From assembly GCA_023260815.1 (NCBI GenBank), contig JALQUE010000274.1:1-12432 (forward strand): a DNA stretch of 12,432 nt. Direction: 5' to 3'. A model generated the notes under the pieces. That model worked only from the letters and a program-made list of their open reading frames with translations. It was not told the DNA's origin and ran no database searches. A program made the position numbers and the translations under genes. Below are positions 5,970-12,432 of this stretch, piece by piece; position 1 is the stretch's first letter; every line of letters starts with the position of its first letter. This stretch comes from Roseovarius sp. (GTDB lineage: Bacteria; Pseudomonadota; Alphaproteobacteria; Rhodobacterales; Rhodobacteraceae).

Positions 5970-8033
5970 TCACACAAGCGGGCGCCGGAAAAATCCCTGG
6001 CCGTTCTTGATCAAGCTTTCCACCAAAGGTGCAGGTTTCCATATATCCGGCGCCAATGGCGTCGCCGCCTTCATGACCTTGAGAAACCCAAGAAGTCCGG
6101 CAAGATCCGCCTGAATCAAAGGGCCGCCCCGGTTTGCATCGAAATGCGCCCCCTTGACCATGACGACCTCGATGTCCGACGCCCGCAGCACGGCTTTCTC
6201 TGCGATCAAACGCGCGGCCTCGTTCACCAACGCCGCCTGCAGCGCCATTCCGGGATCAAGATGCGCACCGACGCCGTCCGGATCGGATTTGCGGCTATCG
6301 ACCCATGACAGCACGGCACGATCAGGTTCTTTTCGGCGGCCCGCCGGATAGAGATAGACGCCCTTTCCGACCGATTTGCCAGTGGCTCCGGCGGCAATCC
6401 TATTGGCCAGAAGGCCCGCATCCAACGGCGGCGTTCCGCCACTTTGGCTGGTGTACGAGTTCAACCTGTCCTGCACATCTTCCAAACCGTCGATATCGGC
6501 CAACTCGAATGGTCCGGCCCGGAACCCAAGACCGCGCGCCGCGCCATCGATGTCATAAGGCGACATCCCCGCATCCACCATCACAAGCGCCGCGCGCAAC
6601 ATGGCCATCTGAATCCTGTCGCCGACGCTTGGCCCTATTGCGGTTTCGCGTATGACGGTTCGCCTGATCGACACAAAAAACTCCGCAAGCCCGGCCACCG
6701 CATCGGCGTGGCAACCATCCGGCACAAGAAGTTCCACCAGCCCCGGCTTGTAGGCCGGTCGATAAAGCCGCGCCCCCAGCACCCTGTCATGCCCCATAAT
6801 CTCGACCGAGCGGCGCGCCACCTGTTCGGCGGTTCCCAGCACAACCCAGATCGTGTCCAAATCCGGCTGGCAAACCGCATCCGGCAACGCGGTCTCGTCG
6901 GTATCAAAGATCAGATCGGCCTGTGCCAGCGCGTCGAAACCAGACGCCACCGACAAGCGGGCCAACCGATCCACACGGTCTTCGGGACGTATCTTGCCGC
7001 GCCTCACGGCCCCGTCATAAACGGTTGCCACCCGCTCGGACAACAGACCTGCCCGATCAGGATCAGCCGACAATAAAGTAACCTGTCTTCCTGCATCCAG
7101 ACAGCTCACAGCCAGCTCTGCCAGCACCGCCCCATCCCCCAGCATCACGATATGGCGCAGCGGGTTGACCTCGGTGGTTTGGGCACGTTCCGGAATGATC
7201 GCGGCCCGGCGCATGGCAACATAATGATGCCGGCGGCAAATTGCGTCACGGCTCGACACGCGATCGTCGAACAACACCTGCTCCAGATCAAGCCCCAGCT
7301 CAAACGGCAGAAGTTGCGCGGCCTCGATACATTTCAGAAGATCGGCCTCGACCCCATCGGCCGTTTTCAGACGTTCGGCCACCATGGCCACAGCCTGTTG
7401 ATAAGCTGCGGGATCGGACAGGCCCCGGTCCTGATCGCAACTCCGTGGCCAGCGCCCCTTGTCCGCAAGCTCGCGTGCGAGGTTCACCGCAACAGGCAGC
7501 GGCCCGTTTTCGACAAGTTGGTCACTCAACGGTGCGATGGCGGGATCCTGTGCGACGATGGTCTGACCCGAGAGCATGAACTCAAGCGCGGCCTTCGCGC
7601 CGATCAGACGCGGAAGGCGCTGCGTGGCACCTCCCGTCGGCACCATTCCAAGCGTGACATCCGGGATCGCAAGACGGGTATCCTTTGCAGTCACACGCGC
7701 ATGCGCTGCCAGCGCCAGTTCAAGACCCGCCCCAAGGGCAGCCCCGTGCAGAGCGGCCACCACCGGTTTCGGCGCAGTTTCGATCAGATGACACAAATCG
7801 CGCAAAAATGGACGGGCAAGCGGCCCGTCATACTCGGTGATATCAATGCCCGAGGAAAAAACACGGCCCCTCCCGTGCAAAACGATCGCGCGCACATTGT
7901 TATCCGCGATCGACACCCGCAAGGCCGCGTCAAGTTCGGCCCTGAGACCCGGCGCAAGGGCATTGGCGACTGGACGATCAAGCGCTATCACCGCCACGCC
8001 ATCATGCAACTCCGTATGGACTTCGGATGTCAA
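5970..8033 (-). CDS. FadB/FadJ-like enoyl-CoA hydratase/3-hydroxyacyl-CoA dehydrogenase with degenerate dehydrogenase half
   Basis: A 687-residue protein with the two-domain order of bacterial fatty-acid oxidation multienzymes. Residues 1-180 are a crotonase domain: oxyanion-hole region FSSGIDITEY (59-68), GAALGAGLELAL (97-108) with the first catalytic glutamate as Glu105, and IPDVTLGMVP (123-132) where the second is Asp125. Residues 292-465 are the NAD-binding part, but the Rossmann motif reads GDGAVL (third glycine lost), the SNTSS motif is absent, and the catalytic histidine of HFFSP is Arg422 (ARLYRP); Glu434 of the His-Glu pair remains. The C-terminal domain keeps GFRAGPFELADIDGLE (503-518) and RGGP (635-638). 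It probably binds acyl-CoA and may hydrate or isomerise, while dehydrogenation is doubtful. The start is TTG at 8033 (AGGG six bases upstream, in-frame TAG a little further up). It stands as its own unit; no thiolase gene is adjacent. Confidence 0.88.
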   Translation of the reverse strand: MTSEVHTELHDGVAVIALDRPVANALAPGLRAELDAALRVSIADNNVRAIVLHGRGRVFSSGIDITEYDGPLARPFLRDLCHLIETAPKPVVAALHGAALGAGLELALAAHARVTAKDTRLAIPDVTLGMVPTGGATQRLPRLIGAKAALEFMLSGQTIVAQDPAIAPLSDQLVENGPLPVAVNLARELADKGRWPRSCDQDRGLSDPAAYQQAVAMVAERLKTADGVEADLLKCIEAAQLLPFELGLDLEQVLFDDRVSSRDAICRRHHYVAMRRAAIIPERAQTTEVNPLRHIVMLGDGAVLAELAVSCLDAGRQVTLLSADPDRAGLLSERVATVYDGAVRRGKIRPEDRVDRLARLSVASGFDALAQADLIFDTDETALPDAVCQPDLDTIWVVLGTAEQVARRSVEIMGHDRVLGARLYRPAYKPGLVELLVPDGCHADAVAGLAEFFVSIRRTVIRETAIGPSVGDRIQMAMLRAALVMVDAGMSPYDIDGAARGLGFRAGPFELADIDGLEDVQDRLNSYTSQSGGTPPLDAGLLANRIAAGATGKSVGKGVYLYPAGRRKEPDRAVLSWVDSRKSDPDGVGAHLDPGMALQAALVNEAARLIAEKAVLRASDIEVVMVKGAHFDANRGGPLIQADLAGLLGFLKVMKAATPLAPDIWKPAPLVESLIKNGQGFFRRPLV

Positions 8034-8131
8034 TTCGCGCCCTGCCTGCTCAATTGCCTATCACTATTCCTCAATTACTACGAAGAAAGTGCAGCCGCGC
8101 AAGCCTTGCATGAACGGACACGGCGCGGATG

Positions 8132-8341
8132 TCAGACGGGCATGTTGTTGAATTGGGCCTCTATATTCTCGTTCACCAACTCCTCGTGCAGATCGCGCAC
8201 CTCGGCGGGAACGGGAATGTCTTTCGCCTTCATCGCGTTGATCAAGCCTGCAAGCTCGGGCTCGTATCCAAGGCGCTTGTCAGGATCGGCATCAAGAATT
8301 TCAGTCTTCAATTCAAGACAGCGGGCAGTGAGATCGGCCAT
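8132..8341 (-). CDS. Conserved-looking small acidic protein, function unknown
   Basis: A 69-residue soluble, acidic, helical protein beginning MADLTARCLELKTEI and ending NIEAQFNNMPV. The ATG at 8341 is preceded by GGAGG eight bases upstream, which decides it over in-frame ATGs at 8356 and 8398. No membrane segment or signal peptide is present. It lies 86 bp downstream of the DksA-like gene on the same strand and 98 bp upstream of the FadJ-like gene, so it may share a transcript with the former. I do not recognise a characterised family, though its clean codon use and ribosome binding site argue that it is real. Confidence 0.72.
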   Translation of the reverse strand: MADLTARCLELKTEILDADPDKRLGYEPELAGLINAMKAKDIPVPAEVRDLHEELVNENIEAQFNNMPV

Positions 8342-8406
8342 GATCTCGTCCTCCATTAACGATGGCCGCACGGCATACGCCGCACCGGCCTGTTTCAATC
8401 AAAGGG

Positions 8407-8418
8407 CTTATCAATAAG
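8407..8418. repeat. Palindrome CTTATCAATAAG after the DksA-like gene
   Basis: Five-bp arms CTTAT/ATAAG flank CA, just downstream of the DksA-like stop. Next to it GTATC occurs twice in direct orientation (8418-8422, 8425-8429). The local AT-richness and symmetry could mark a promoter or operator for the 69-residue protein. Confidence 0.3.
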
Positions 8419-8427
8419 TATCTGGTA

Positions 8428-8751
8428 TCAAATTGCAGCGGCGCAATCCTTGCAGAAGGGCGTTTCCGGCAAGACATTCAGTCTTTCGGCCGAAATCCGC
8501 TCGCCACAGCGCACACAATCGCCATAGCTGCCATCGCGCATGCGCTGCAACGCGGCCCTGATCCGGGCGATTTCTTCCTGACCGCTCTGGCCAAGATGCT
8601 CCAGCACCTCGTCGCCTTCTGTTTCAATCGCAGCCTCGTCCCAGTCCTTGGAATGGGGTTCGTCCAATTCGGCCTCGATCTTGTGCAGACGACTGTCCAG
8701 TTCGGCCAGCCTCGACAGCAGGGCTTTGCGATTTGTTTCGATAGATTGCAT
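8428..8751 (-). CDS. DksA/TraR-type C4 zinc finger protein
   Basis: A 107-residue protein. The C-terminal zinc finger has Cys79, Cys82, Cys100 and Cys103 in a C-x2-C-x17-C-x2-C arrangement, preceded by the family stretch EIARIRAALQRMRDGSYGDC (60-79). The N-terminal half (about 5-65) is a coiled coil as in DksA, which enters the RNA polymerase secondary channel. The tip reads SKDWDEAA (34-41), a partial match to the D-x-x-D-x-A motif needed for DksA action, with the first aspartate shifted. It is shorter than E. coli DksA (151) and longer than TraR (73), so it is a DksA-like paralogue rather than the main one. The ATG has GGAGG six bases upstream. It is divergent from the persulfide dioxygenase-like gene, with an FNR-type site in between. 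Confidence 0.92.
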   Translation of the reverse strand: MQSIETNRKALLSRLAELDSRLHKIEAELDEPHSKDWDEAAIETEGDEVLEHLGQSGQEEIARIRAALQRMRDGSYGDCVRCGERISAERLNVLPETPFCKDCAAAI

Positions 8752-8803
8752 CTTGGTCCTCCGTCACCGTTGGGCACTGTTGCACGCACGCGCGCGTCGC
8801 TCC

Positions 8804-8817
8804 TTGACACACATCAA
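8804..8817. promoter_or_regulatory. FNR/FnrL-type binding site
   Basis: TTGAC-ACAC-ATCAA matches the FNR/FnrL consensus TTGAT-N4-ATCAA at nine of ten defined bases and is almost a perfect palindrome. Its centre is 68 bp upstream of the persulfide dioxygenase-like start and 59 bp upstream of the DksA-like start. If activation at -41.5 applies on the plus strand, transcription would begin near 8852. Relatives of FNR such as Dnr share this motif, so the exact regulator is open. Confidence 0.72.
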
Positions 8818-8878
8818 CATGGGCGTTTCAATTCACCGCACACCTGTTTTCCCCCGATATCAGCAAAGGAAGCCGCCC

Positions 8879-9742
8879 ATGTCACCCGAGGTTACGGCGT
8901 TCTTCGATGACGCCACGAACACGATTTCCTATGTGGTGCGCGATCCGTCCGGGCGGGCCTGCGCGGTGATCGATACGGTGCTGGACTTCGACTATGCGTC
9001 GGGGCGCACCGACACCGCATCCGCCGATGCGATCATTGACCATATCCGCGCCGAAAACCTTGAGGTTCAATGGCTTCTGGAAAGCCATGTGCATGCCGAT
9101 CACCTGTCTGCCGCACCCTATATCCAGCAGGAATTGGGCGGCAAGATCGGGATTGGCGACAATATTCGGCTGGTGCAGGATACGTTCGGAAAGATCTTCA
9201 ACGAAGGCACCGAATTTCAGCGCGACGGATCGCAATTCGACCAGTTGTTCCAGGACGGCGACAGTTTTCATATCGGCCAATTGCGGGGGGATGTTCTCCA
9301 TACGCCGGGTCATACGCCAGCCTGCCTCACCTATGTGATTGGCGACGCGGCCTTTGTGGGCGATACGCTTTTCATGCCCGATTTCGGCACCGCGCGCTGT
9401 GATTTTCCCGGTGGCTCGTCCGAGATGCTGTATCAATCGATCCAGAAAATCCTCGCCCTGCCCGAAGAGACGCGGATTTTCGTGGGGCACGATTACAAGG
9501 CCCCCGGACGCGATACATATGCCTGGGAAACCACAGTCGCCGAGCAGAAACGGCGCAATGTCCATGTCGGTGAAGGACAAAGCCGGGACGCGTTCGTGCG
9601 TATGCGCAATACGCGCGATGCCACCCTTGCGATGCCCAAGCTGATCATCCCGTCCCTTCAGGTCAACATGCGCGCCGGCCGCATGCCCCCTGCGGACGAG
9701 AATGGCGATGTCTTCCTGAAAGTGCCGATCGACAAGCTGTAG
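8879..9742 (+). CDS. Metallo-beta-lactamase-fold hydrolase, persulfide dioxygenase (ETHE1/Blh) type
   Basis: A 287-residue cytoplasmic protein. Metal-binding residues are all visible: HVHADH at 70-75 (His70, His72, Asp74, His75), His145 in TPGHTPACL, Asp162 in VGDTLF and His204 in VGHDY. The block FGTARCDFPGGSSEMLYQSI (169-188) and the C-terminal end with VFLKVPIDKL are typical of the ETHE1/Blh group, which oxidise glutathione persulfide to sulfite with a single iron and so belong to hydrogen sulfide detoxification. The ATG at 8879 has AAGGAAG about seven bases upstream; a longer in-frame frame from 8648 runs antisense through the DksA-like gene and is rejected. It is preceded by an FNR-type site. 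No BigR-like repressor or rhodanese gene is in the window. Activity towards a different thioester cannot be excluded. Confidence 0.88.
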   Translation: MSPEVTAFFDDATNTISYVVRDPSGRACAVIDTVLDFDYASGRTDTASADAIIDHIRAENLEVQWLLESHVHADHLSAAPYIQQELGGKIGIGDNIRLVQDTFGKIFNEGTEFQRDGSQFDQLFQDGDSFHIGQLRGDVLHTPGHTPACLTYVIGDAAFVGDTLFMPDFGTARCDFPGGSSEMLYQSIQKILALPEETRIFVGHDYKAPGRDTYAWETTVAEQKRRNVHVGEGQSRDAFVRMRNTRDATLAMPKLIIPSLQVNMRAGRMPPADENGDVFLKVPIDKL

Positions 9743-9754
9743 GATCCCCACCAA

Positions 9755-10804
9755 TCAGGTGAGGGGCGGCGGCGTCACCGAGGTCGCGCTGGCCTCTGTC
9801 AGTGCCGATGGCACGGTCGCACCCTTCGACTCGGACATGACATGGTCGGCAGGCGCCAGATAGGATACCGCGCCGGGGGAAGCCGTCTGCGCCGCATCCA
9901 GCGCTGCGATATCGGCGTCCGCCGTCCTGTCCGGCCCCTCATCTGCCCCCGACAGCAGACGCACAGCGCGCCATCCGTTGAGTTGACCAAGCCTGACCTC
10001 GGCGACGACATGTTGCCCCGCGCCCAAAAGTTCGGCCTTGCCAAGCACCTCGCGTGGGACGGTCAGTTGCATTCCGACGGACAGGGCGCATAACTTGTTC
10101 AGCGGCATCGAGACGCGCGCCAGCACCGCATCCAGCATCGCCGGGGCATTGAGGGCGCTTGCCGCCACCGTGCAGGCGCCAACAGGCGTACCGTCCTTTG
10201 ATGCCGACACATCGCGGGTCGGTCCGCGCGGCAGCAGGATGGACAAGGTACCCGTCTTGGCGCCCTCGCCCAGATCGACGGTGATGCGGAAAAGATCGTA
10301 TTCCGGCAGCTCCAGTTCCAGTGCCAAGGTGCGGCAGTCTTCGACCATATCGCCAAAACGCCAGTTCTGCGGCTCTGGCATGTCCGGTGCGCTGCCCAGA
10401 TAGGCGTCATACCCGCGCAGCATCCCATCTATCAGTGGCGCGACCATCGCCGCATCGGTCGGCGTCACGGACCGCTCAGGCGCCTCTCCGCGCTGCACGA
10501 CGCCCATGGTCTGCACTTCGATCACCGCGGCCAGAAATTGGGCATCCAGACGCGCGGCACCGCGGCGCCCATGCGCACCGTCCAACACCAACAACAGCCC
10601 GCTCGCGTCCATTTCGGACTTGACCGCGGATTGCGGTATAATCTTTTGCTCGACCGTGCCGACGATCAGCGGAAGATCAAGCTGCGCATCCGCCACCTTG
10701 GCCAGCGACAGGCGCAACGCCTTGCAAGGCGACATGGCGCGGGCGTCAAAATCCTCGCGCGCAACCTTTGCCTTGCGGTGTATCAGCGAAATGCCGTCCT
10801 GCAT
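9755..10804 (-). CDS. FliM/FliN-like SpoA-domain protein
   Basis: A 349-residue soluble protein. Residues about 219-286 form a SpoA (FliN/FliM C-terminal) domain: VSMPLNKLCALSVGMQLTVP (231-250) and LLGAGQHVVAEVRLGQLNGW (259-278). The region 40-190 has the secondary-structure look of the FliM middle domain (LIDGMLRGYDAYL at 124-136). The N-terminal CheY-binding motif of true FliM (LSQxEIDALL-like) is not present, and there is a 60-residue low-complexity tail rich in Ala, Thr and Pro. It lies 92 bp downstream of a histidine kinase on the same strand, and no other flagellar gene is near. It may be a motor-switch component or a SpoA protein used elsewhere. Start at ATG 10804 with GGACAA upstream, a modest ribosome site. 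It ends 12 bp from the convergent persulfide dioxygenase-like gene. Confidence 0.72.
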   Translation of the reverse strand: MQDGISLIHRKAKVAREDFDARAMSPCKALRLSLAKVADAQLDLPLIVGTVEQKIIPQSAVKSEMDASGLLLVLDGAHGRRGAARLDAQFLAAVIEVQTMGVVQRGEAPERSVTPTDAAMVAPLIDGMLRGYDAYLGSAPDMPEPQNWRFGDMVEDCRTLALELELPEYDLFRITVDLGEGAKTGTLSILLPRGPTRDVSASKDGTPVGACTVAASALNAPAMLDAVLARVSMPLNKLCALSVGMQLTVPREVLGKAELLGAGQHVVAEVRLGQLNGWRAVRLLSGADEGPDRTADADIAALDAAQTASPGAVSYLAPADHVMSESKGATVPSALTEASATSVTPPPLT

Positions 10805-10896
10805 TGTGCGTTGTCCGTTCTTGACCGTTCACCCCCGGCCTGCCAACCGGCCGTATGTTTGGCCCCACATTAGCGGTGGATCGGTTACCAAGAGGT

Positions 10897-12354
10897 TCAC
10901 GCCGACGCGGCATGAGGCATCGATACGACATCAGAGGGCAGGATCACCCGAAAAGCGGCACCGGACTGGCCAGGCAAATAGATAATGTCACCATTCAGAC
11001 GCGCCATGATCTCGCGGCAGATTGCAAGGCCCAGCCCTGCCCCGCCCGCCTTGGTGTGACCAATGCGCGAGAATTTTTCAAAGATGACGGATTGCTGATC
11101 GGTGGGGATACCCGATCCATTATCGGTAAAGTCGATCACAAGCCCAACAGCTTCAATCTTGGCCGAGATCGACAAGACCGGCTTCGTGGCGTCGCAGTAT
11201 TTGCGCGCGTTCGCGATCAGATTGATGAACACCTGCGCCAGACGGTCCAGATCGGTGGTCAGCCACACCTCTTCGCCCGACTTGTGGCGCTCGATCCTGA
11301 ACCCGTCGGTCACACCGCCGGCAGCGCCGACCGACCGATCCAACAGATCAGACAACCGCCCGGTATGGATATTGAGAACGACCTGCCCGTTTTCCAAAAC
11401 GCTGAGATCCAGAAGATCATCCAGCAACCGCGTCAGGCGGATCGCCTCATCGTGAATGATCGTGGCGTATTTACCTTTTTCGGCAGGCGTCAACCCTTCG
11501 GTGTCGCGCAGGATTTCCGAAAACGCCCGGATCGATGTCATGGGCGTGCGCAACTCGTGGCTGATCTGACTGAGAAACGCGTCCTTCTGCACCGACAACT
11601 GGGTCAGTTTCTGATAGGCTTCGCGCAACTGTCGGGCGGTGCGTTCCTGTTCCTGGGTCTTGGCCTCCAGTCGGCTTGAATACTCCATGATCTGCGCGGT
11701 TTCATCGGCCACCGCCATCAGATCCTCGACCGAGACCGTGGCGCCGCCGACGATTTGCGAAATCATCGCATGCGCAGTGGCAGCGCCCACCGAACCCGAA
11801 AGTTCACGCTCTAGCTCCTGCAGGAATTCAGGGGTCGGTTCGGGCAGATACCCGGCCAGACCCTGCCTCTGCGCTGCCGAGGAAAACAGCGCCTGCGCCT
11901 GCGCCGCGCCCATGATCCGTTGCGACATGATGAGCAGATCCTCGCTTTGCGCCAACCCGCCCGACCAGCCCGGTGTCGTGCCGGAATGCTGAAACACATT
12001 GACGAACTGCGCGCCCTGCAAACGCTCGACCGGTTTTGGAAACGTCACCAACGAGACGACGACAAACACCACCGTGTTCAACATCATGCTCCACATGACG
12101 GCATGCACCAGCGGGTCCATCCCCACAGCCCCGAACAAGGCCTGCGGCCGCAGCCAGTCCAAACCGAAAGGCCCGTGATCAAAGACCGATTGCGGCAGAA
12201 TGACGGATGGTCCGACCAGGAAACCCTGCAGGACGTTTGCAGCGTGCTGCAAGACATCTTCGGAGACGCCTTTGTGGACCCTGTGGATTTCAAGGTACCA
12301 ATGCTTGGTTGCAACTCCACTGCGTTTGGCTGTGACGTCGCAGGACACATTCAC
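10897..12354 (-). CDS. Sensor histidine kinase, C-terminal part of a sodium:solute symporter-kinase fusion (5' end probably lost)
   Basis: The open frame codes for 485 residues. From about residue 58 (FDHGPFGLDWLRPQALFG, then one membrane helix at about 82-104) it resembles the end of the sodium/solute symporter domain in CbrA-type fusions. Then come a linker, a coiled coil (about 222-255), the dimerisation/phosphoacceptor domain ISHELRTP with His266, and the ATPase domain: N-box NLIANARKY (378-386), DNGSGI (411-416), F-box IFEKFSR (424-430) and GGAGLGL (437-443). All kinase motifs are intact. The first roughly 50 residues do not look like symporter, the GTG start at 12354 has no ribosome binding site, and GC content falls here. 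The full-length fusions I know of are about 900 residues. So either a 5'-truncated gene or an internal start (for example ATG at 12120). A response regulator is not in the window. The SpoA-domain gene follows after 92 bp. Confidence 0.78.
   Translation of the reverse strand: MNVSCDVTAKRSGVATKHWYLEIHRVHKGVSEDVLQHAANVLQGFLVGPSVILPQSVFDHGPFGLDWLRPQALFGAVGMDPLVHAVMWSMMLNTVVFVVVSLVTFPKPVERLQGAQFVNVFQHSGTTPGWSGGLAQSEDLLIMSQRIMGAAQAQALFSSAAQRQGLAGYLPEPTPEFLQELERELSGSVGAATAHAMISQIVGGATVSVEDLMAVADETAQIMEYSSRLEAKTQEQERTARQLREAYQKLTQLSVQKDAFLSQISHELRTPMTSIRAFSEILRDTEGLTPAEKGKYATIIHDEAIRLTRLLDDLLDLSVLENGQVVLNIHTGRLSDLLDRSVGAAGGVTDGFRIERHKSGEEVWLTTDLDRLAQVFINLIANARKYCDATKPVLSISAKIEAVGLVIDFTDNGSGIPTDQQSVIFEKFSRIGHTKAGGAGLGLAICREIMARLNGDIIYLPGQSGAAFRVILPSDVVSMPHAASA
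12237..12252. repeat. Near-perfect palindrome TTGCAGC-GT-GCTGCAA
   Basis: Seven-bp arms flank GT, 14 of 16 positions symmetrical. It lies inside the unusual 5' part of the kinase reading frame, close to where recognisable symporter similarity stops. It may be chance, an operator or a trace of the junction. Confidence 0.4.
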
Positions 12355-12432
12355 TATTCATTAACACACTTACGTTAATATGTGGCCTCAAGATTTTGAG
12401 TCACGACTACGTGAGTGGAGACAGTTACGTCT
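12355..12432. other. AT-richer right edge with no assignable gene
   Basis: The last 78 bases have no supported gene. By my count 12301-12420 is about 46% GC, well below the coding regions to the left. A small palindrome CTCAA-GATT-TTGAG lies at 12387-12400. It may be the upstream region of the kinase frame or the end of an inserted element cut by the window. Confidence 0.4.

Noticed and set aside
7152..8417. 421-codon open frame on the plus strand
   Set aside because: It runs antisense over the FadJ-like gene and the 69-residue protein; the translation is rich in Arg, His and Gln with no family likeness.
8882..9754. 290-codon open frame on the minus strand
   Set aside because: It is a shadow of the metallo-beta-lactamase-fold gene, whose metal-binding motifs are clear on the plus strand.
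10855..11679. 274-codon open frame on the plus strand
   Set aside because: Antisense to the kinase ATPase domain; arginine- and glutamine-rich shadow without motifs.
12365..12378. CtrA-like TTAA pair near the right edge
   Set aside because: The two TTAA-type half-sites are about 10 bp apart, not the 7 bp of a CtrA box.
1..12432. CRISPR array, rRNA, transposase or phage genes
   Set aside because: No regularly spaced repeats, rRNA segments, transposase or phage structural motifs were seen on either strand.

Overview
The window looks like chromosomal DNA of an alphaproteobacterium of the Rhodobacteraceae (Roseobacter group). I base this on the GC-rich coding style, a DUF2312/GapR gene, an FNR/FnrL-type palindrome, a TakP-like TRAP transporter, and a histidine kinase whose sequence resembles the symporter-linked kinases of that family. 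This placement comes from family recognition; no search was run.

Left part (1-4274, all minus strand): a TRAP transporter operon transcribed right to left in the order substrate-binding protein (Tat signal), small permease, large permease, then an amidase that overlaps the large permease by 4 bp and runs off the left edge. A strong stem-loop sits between the binding protein and the permeases. The 705-bp stretch upstream holds direct repeats, an 8-bp palindrome in an AT-rich patch and two hairpins, but no convincing gene. It ends at a tRNA-Thr(UGU) gene with its own promoter and encoded CCA.

Middle part (4275-8751): a plus-strand protein resembling sulfotransferases but with a degraded nucleotide-binding loop; gapR (minus) divergent from a two-helix membrane protein (plus), with a 25-bp interrupted palindrome between them; a large minus-strand enoyl-CoA hydratase/3-hydroxyacyl-CoA dehydrogenase-like protein whose dehydrogenase half has lost key residues; a conserved-looking 69-aa protein; and a DksA/TraR-type zinc finger protein.

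Right part (8752-12432): an FNR-type site lies between the DksA-like gene and a divergent metallo-beta-lactamase-fold enzyme of the persulfide dioxygenase (ETHE1/Blh) type, suggesting oxygen- or redox-linked control. Convergent to it are a SpoA-domain (FliM-like) protein and, upstream of that on the minus strand, a histidine kinase that appears to be the C-terminal part of a sodium:solute symporter-kinase fusion whose transporter half is missing. GC content drops at the right edge, consistent with a rearrangement or an insertion boundary.

I did not find a clearly new multi-gene system. The best leads are the degenerate fatty-acid oxidation protein, the FNR site shared by the DksA-like and persulfide dioxygenase genes, the SpoA-domain/kinase pair and the truncated kinase.
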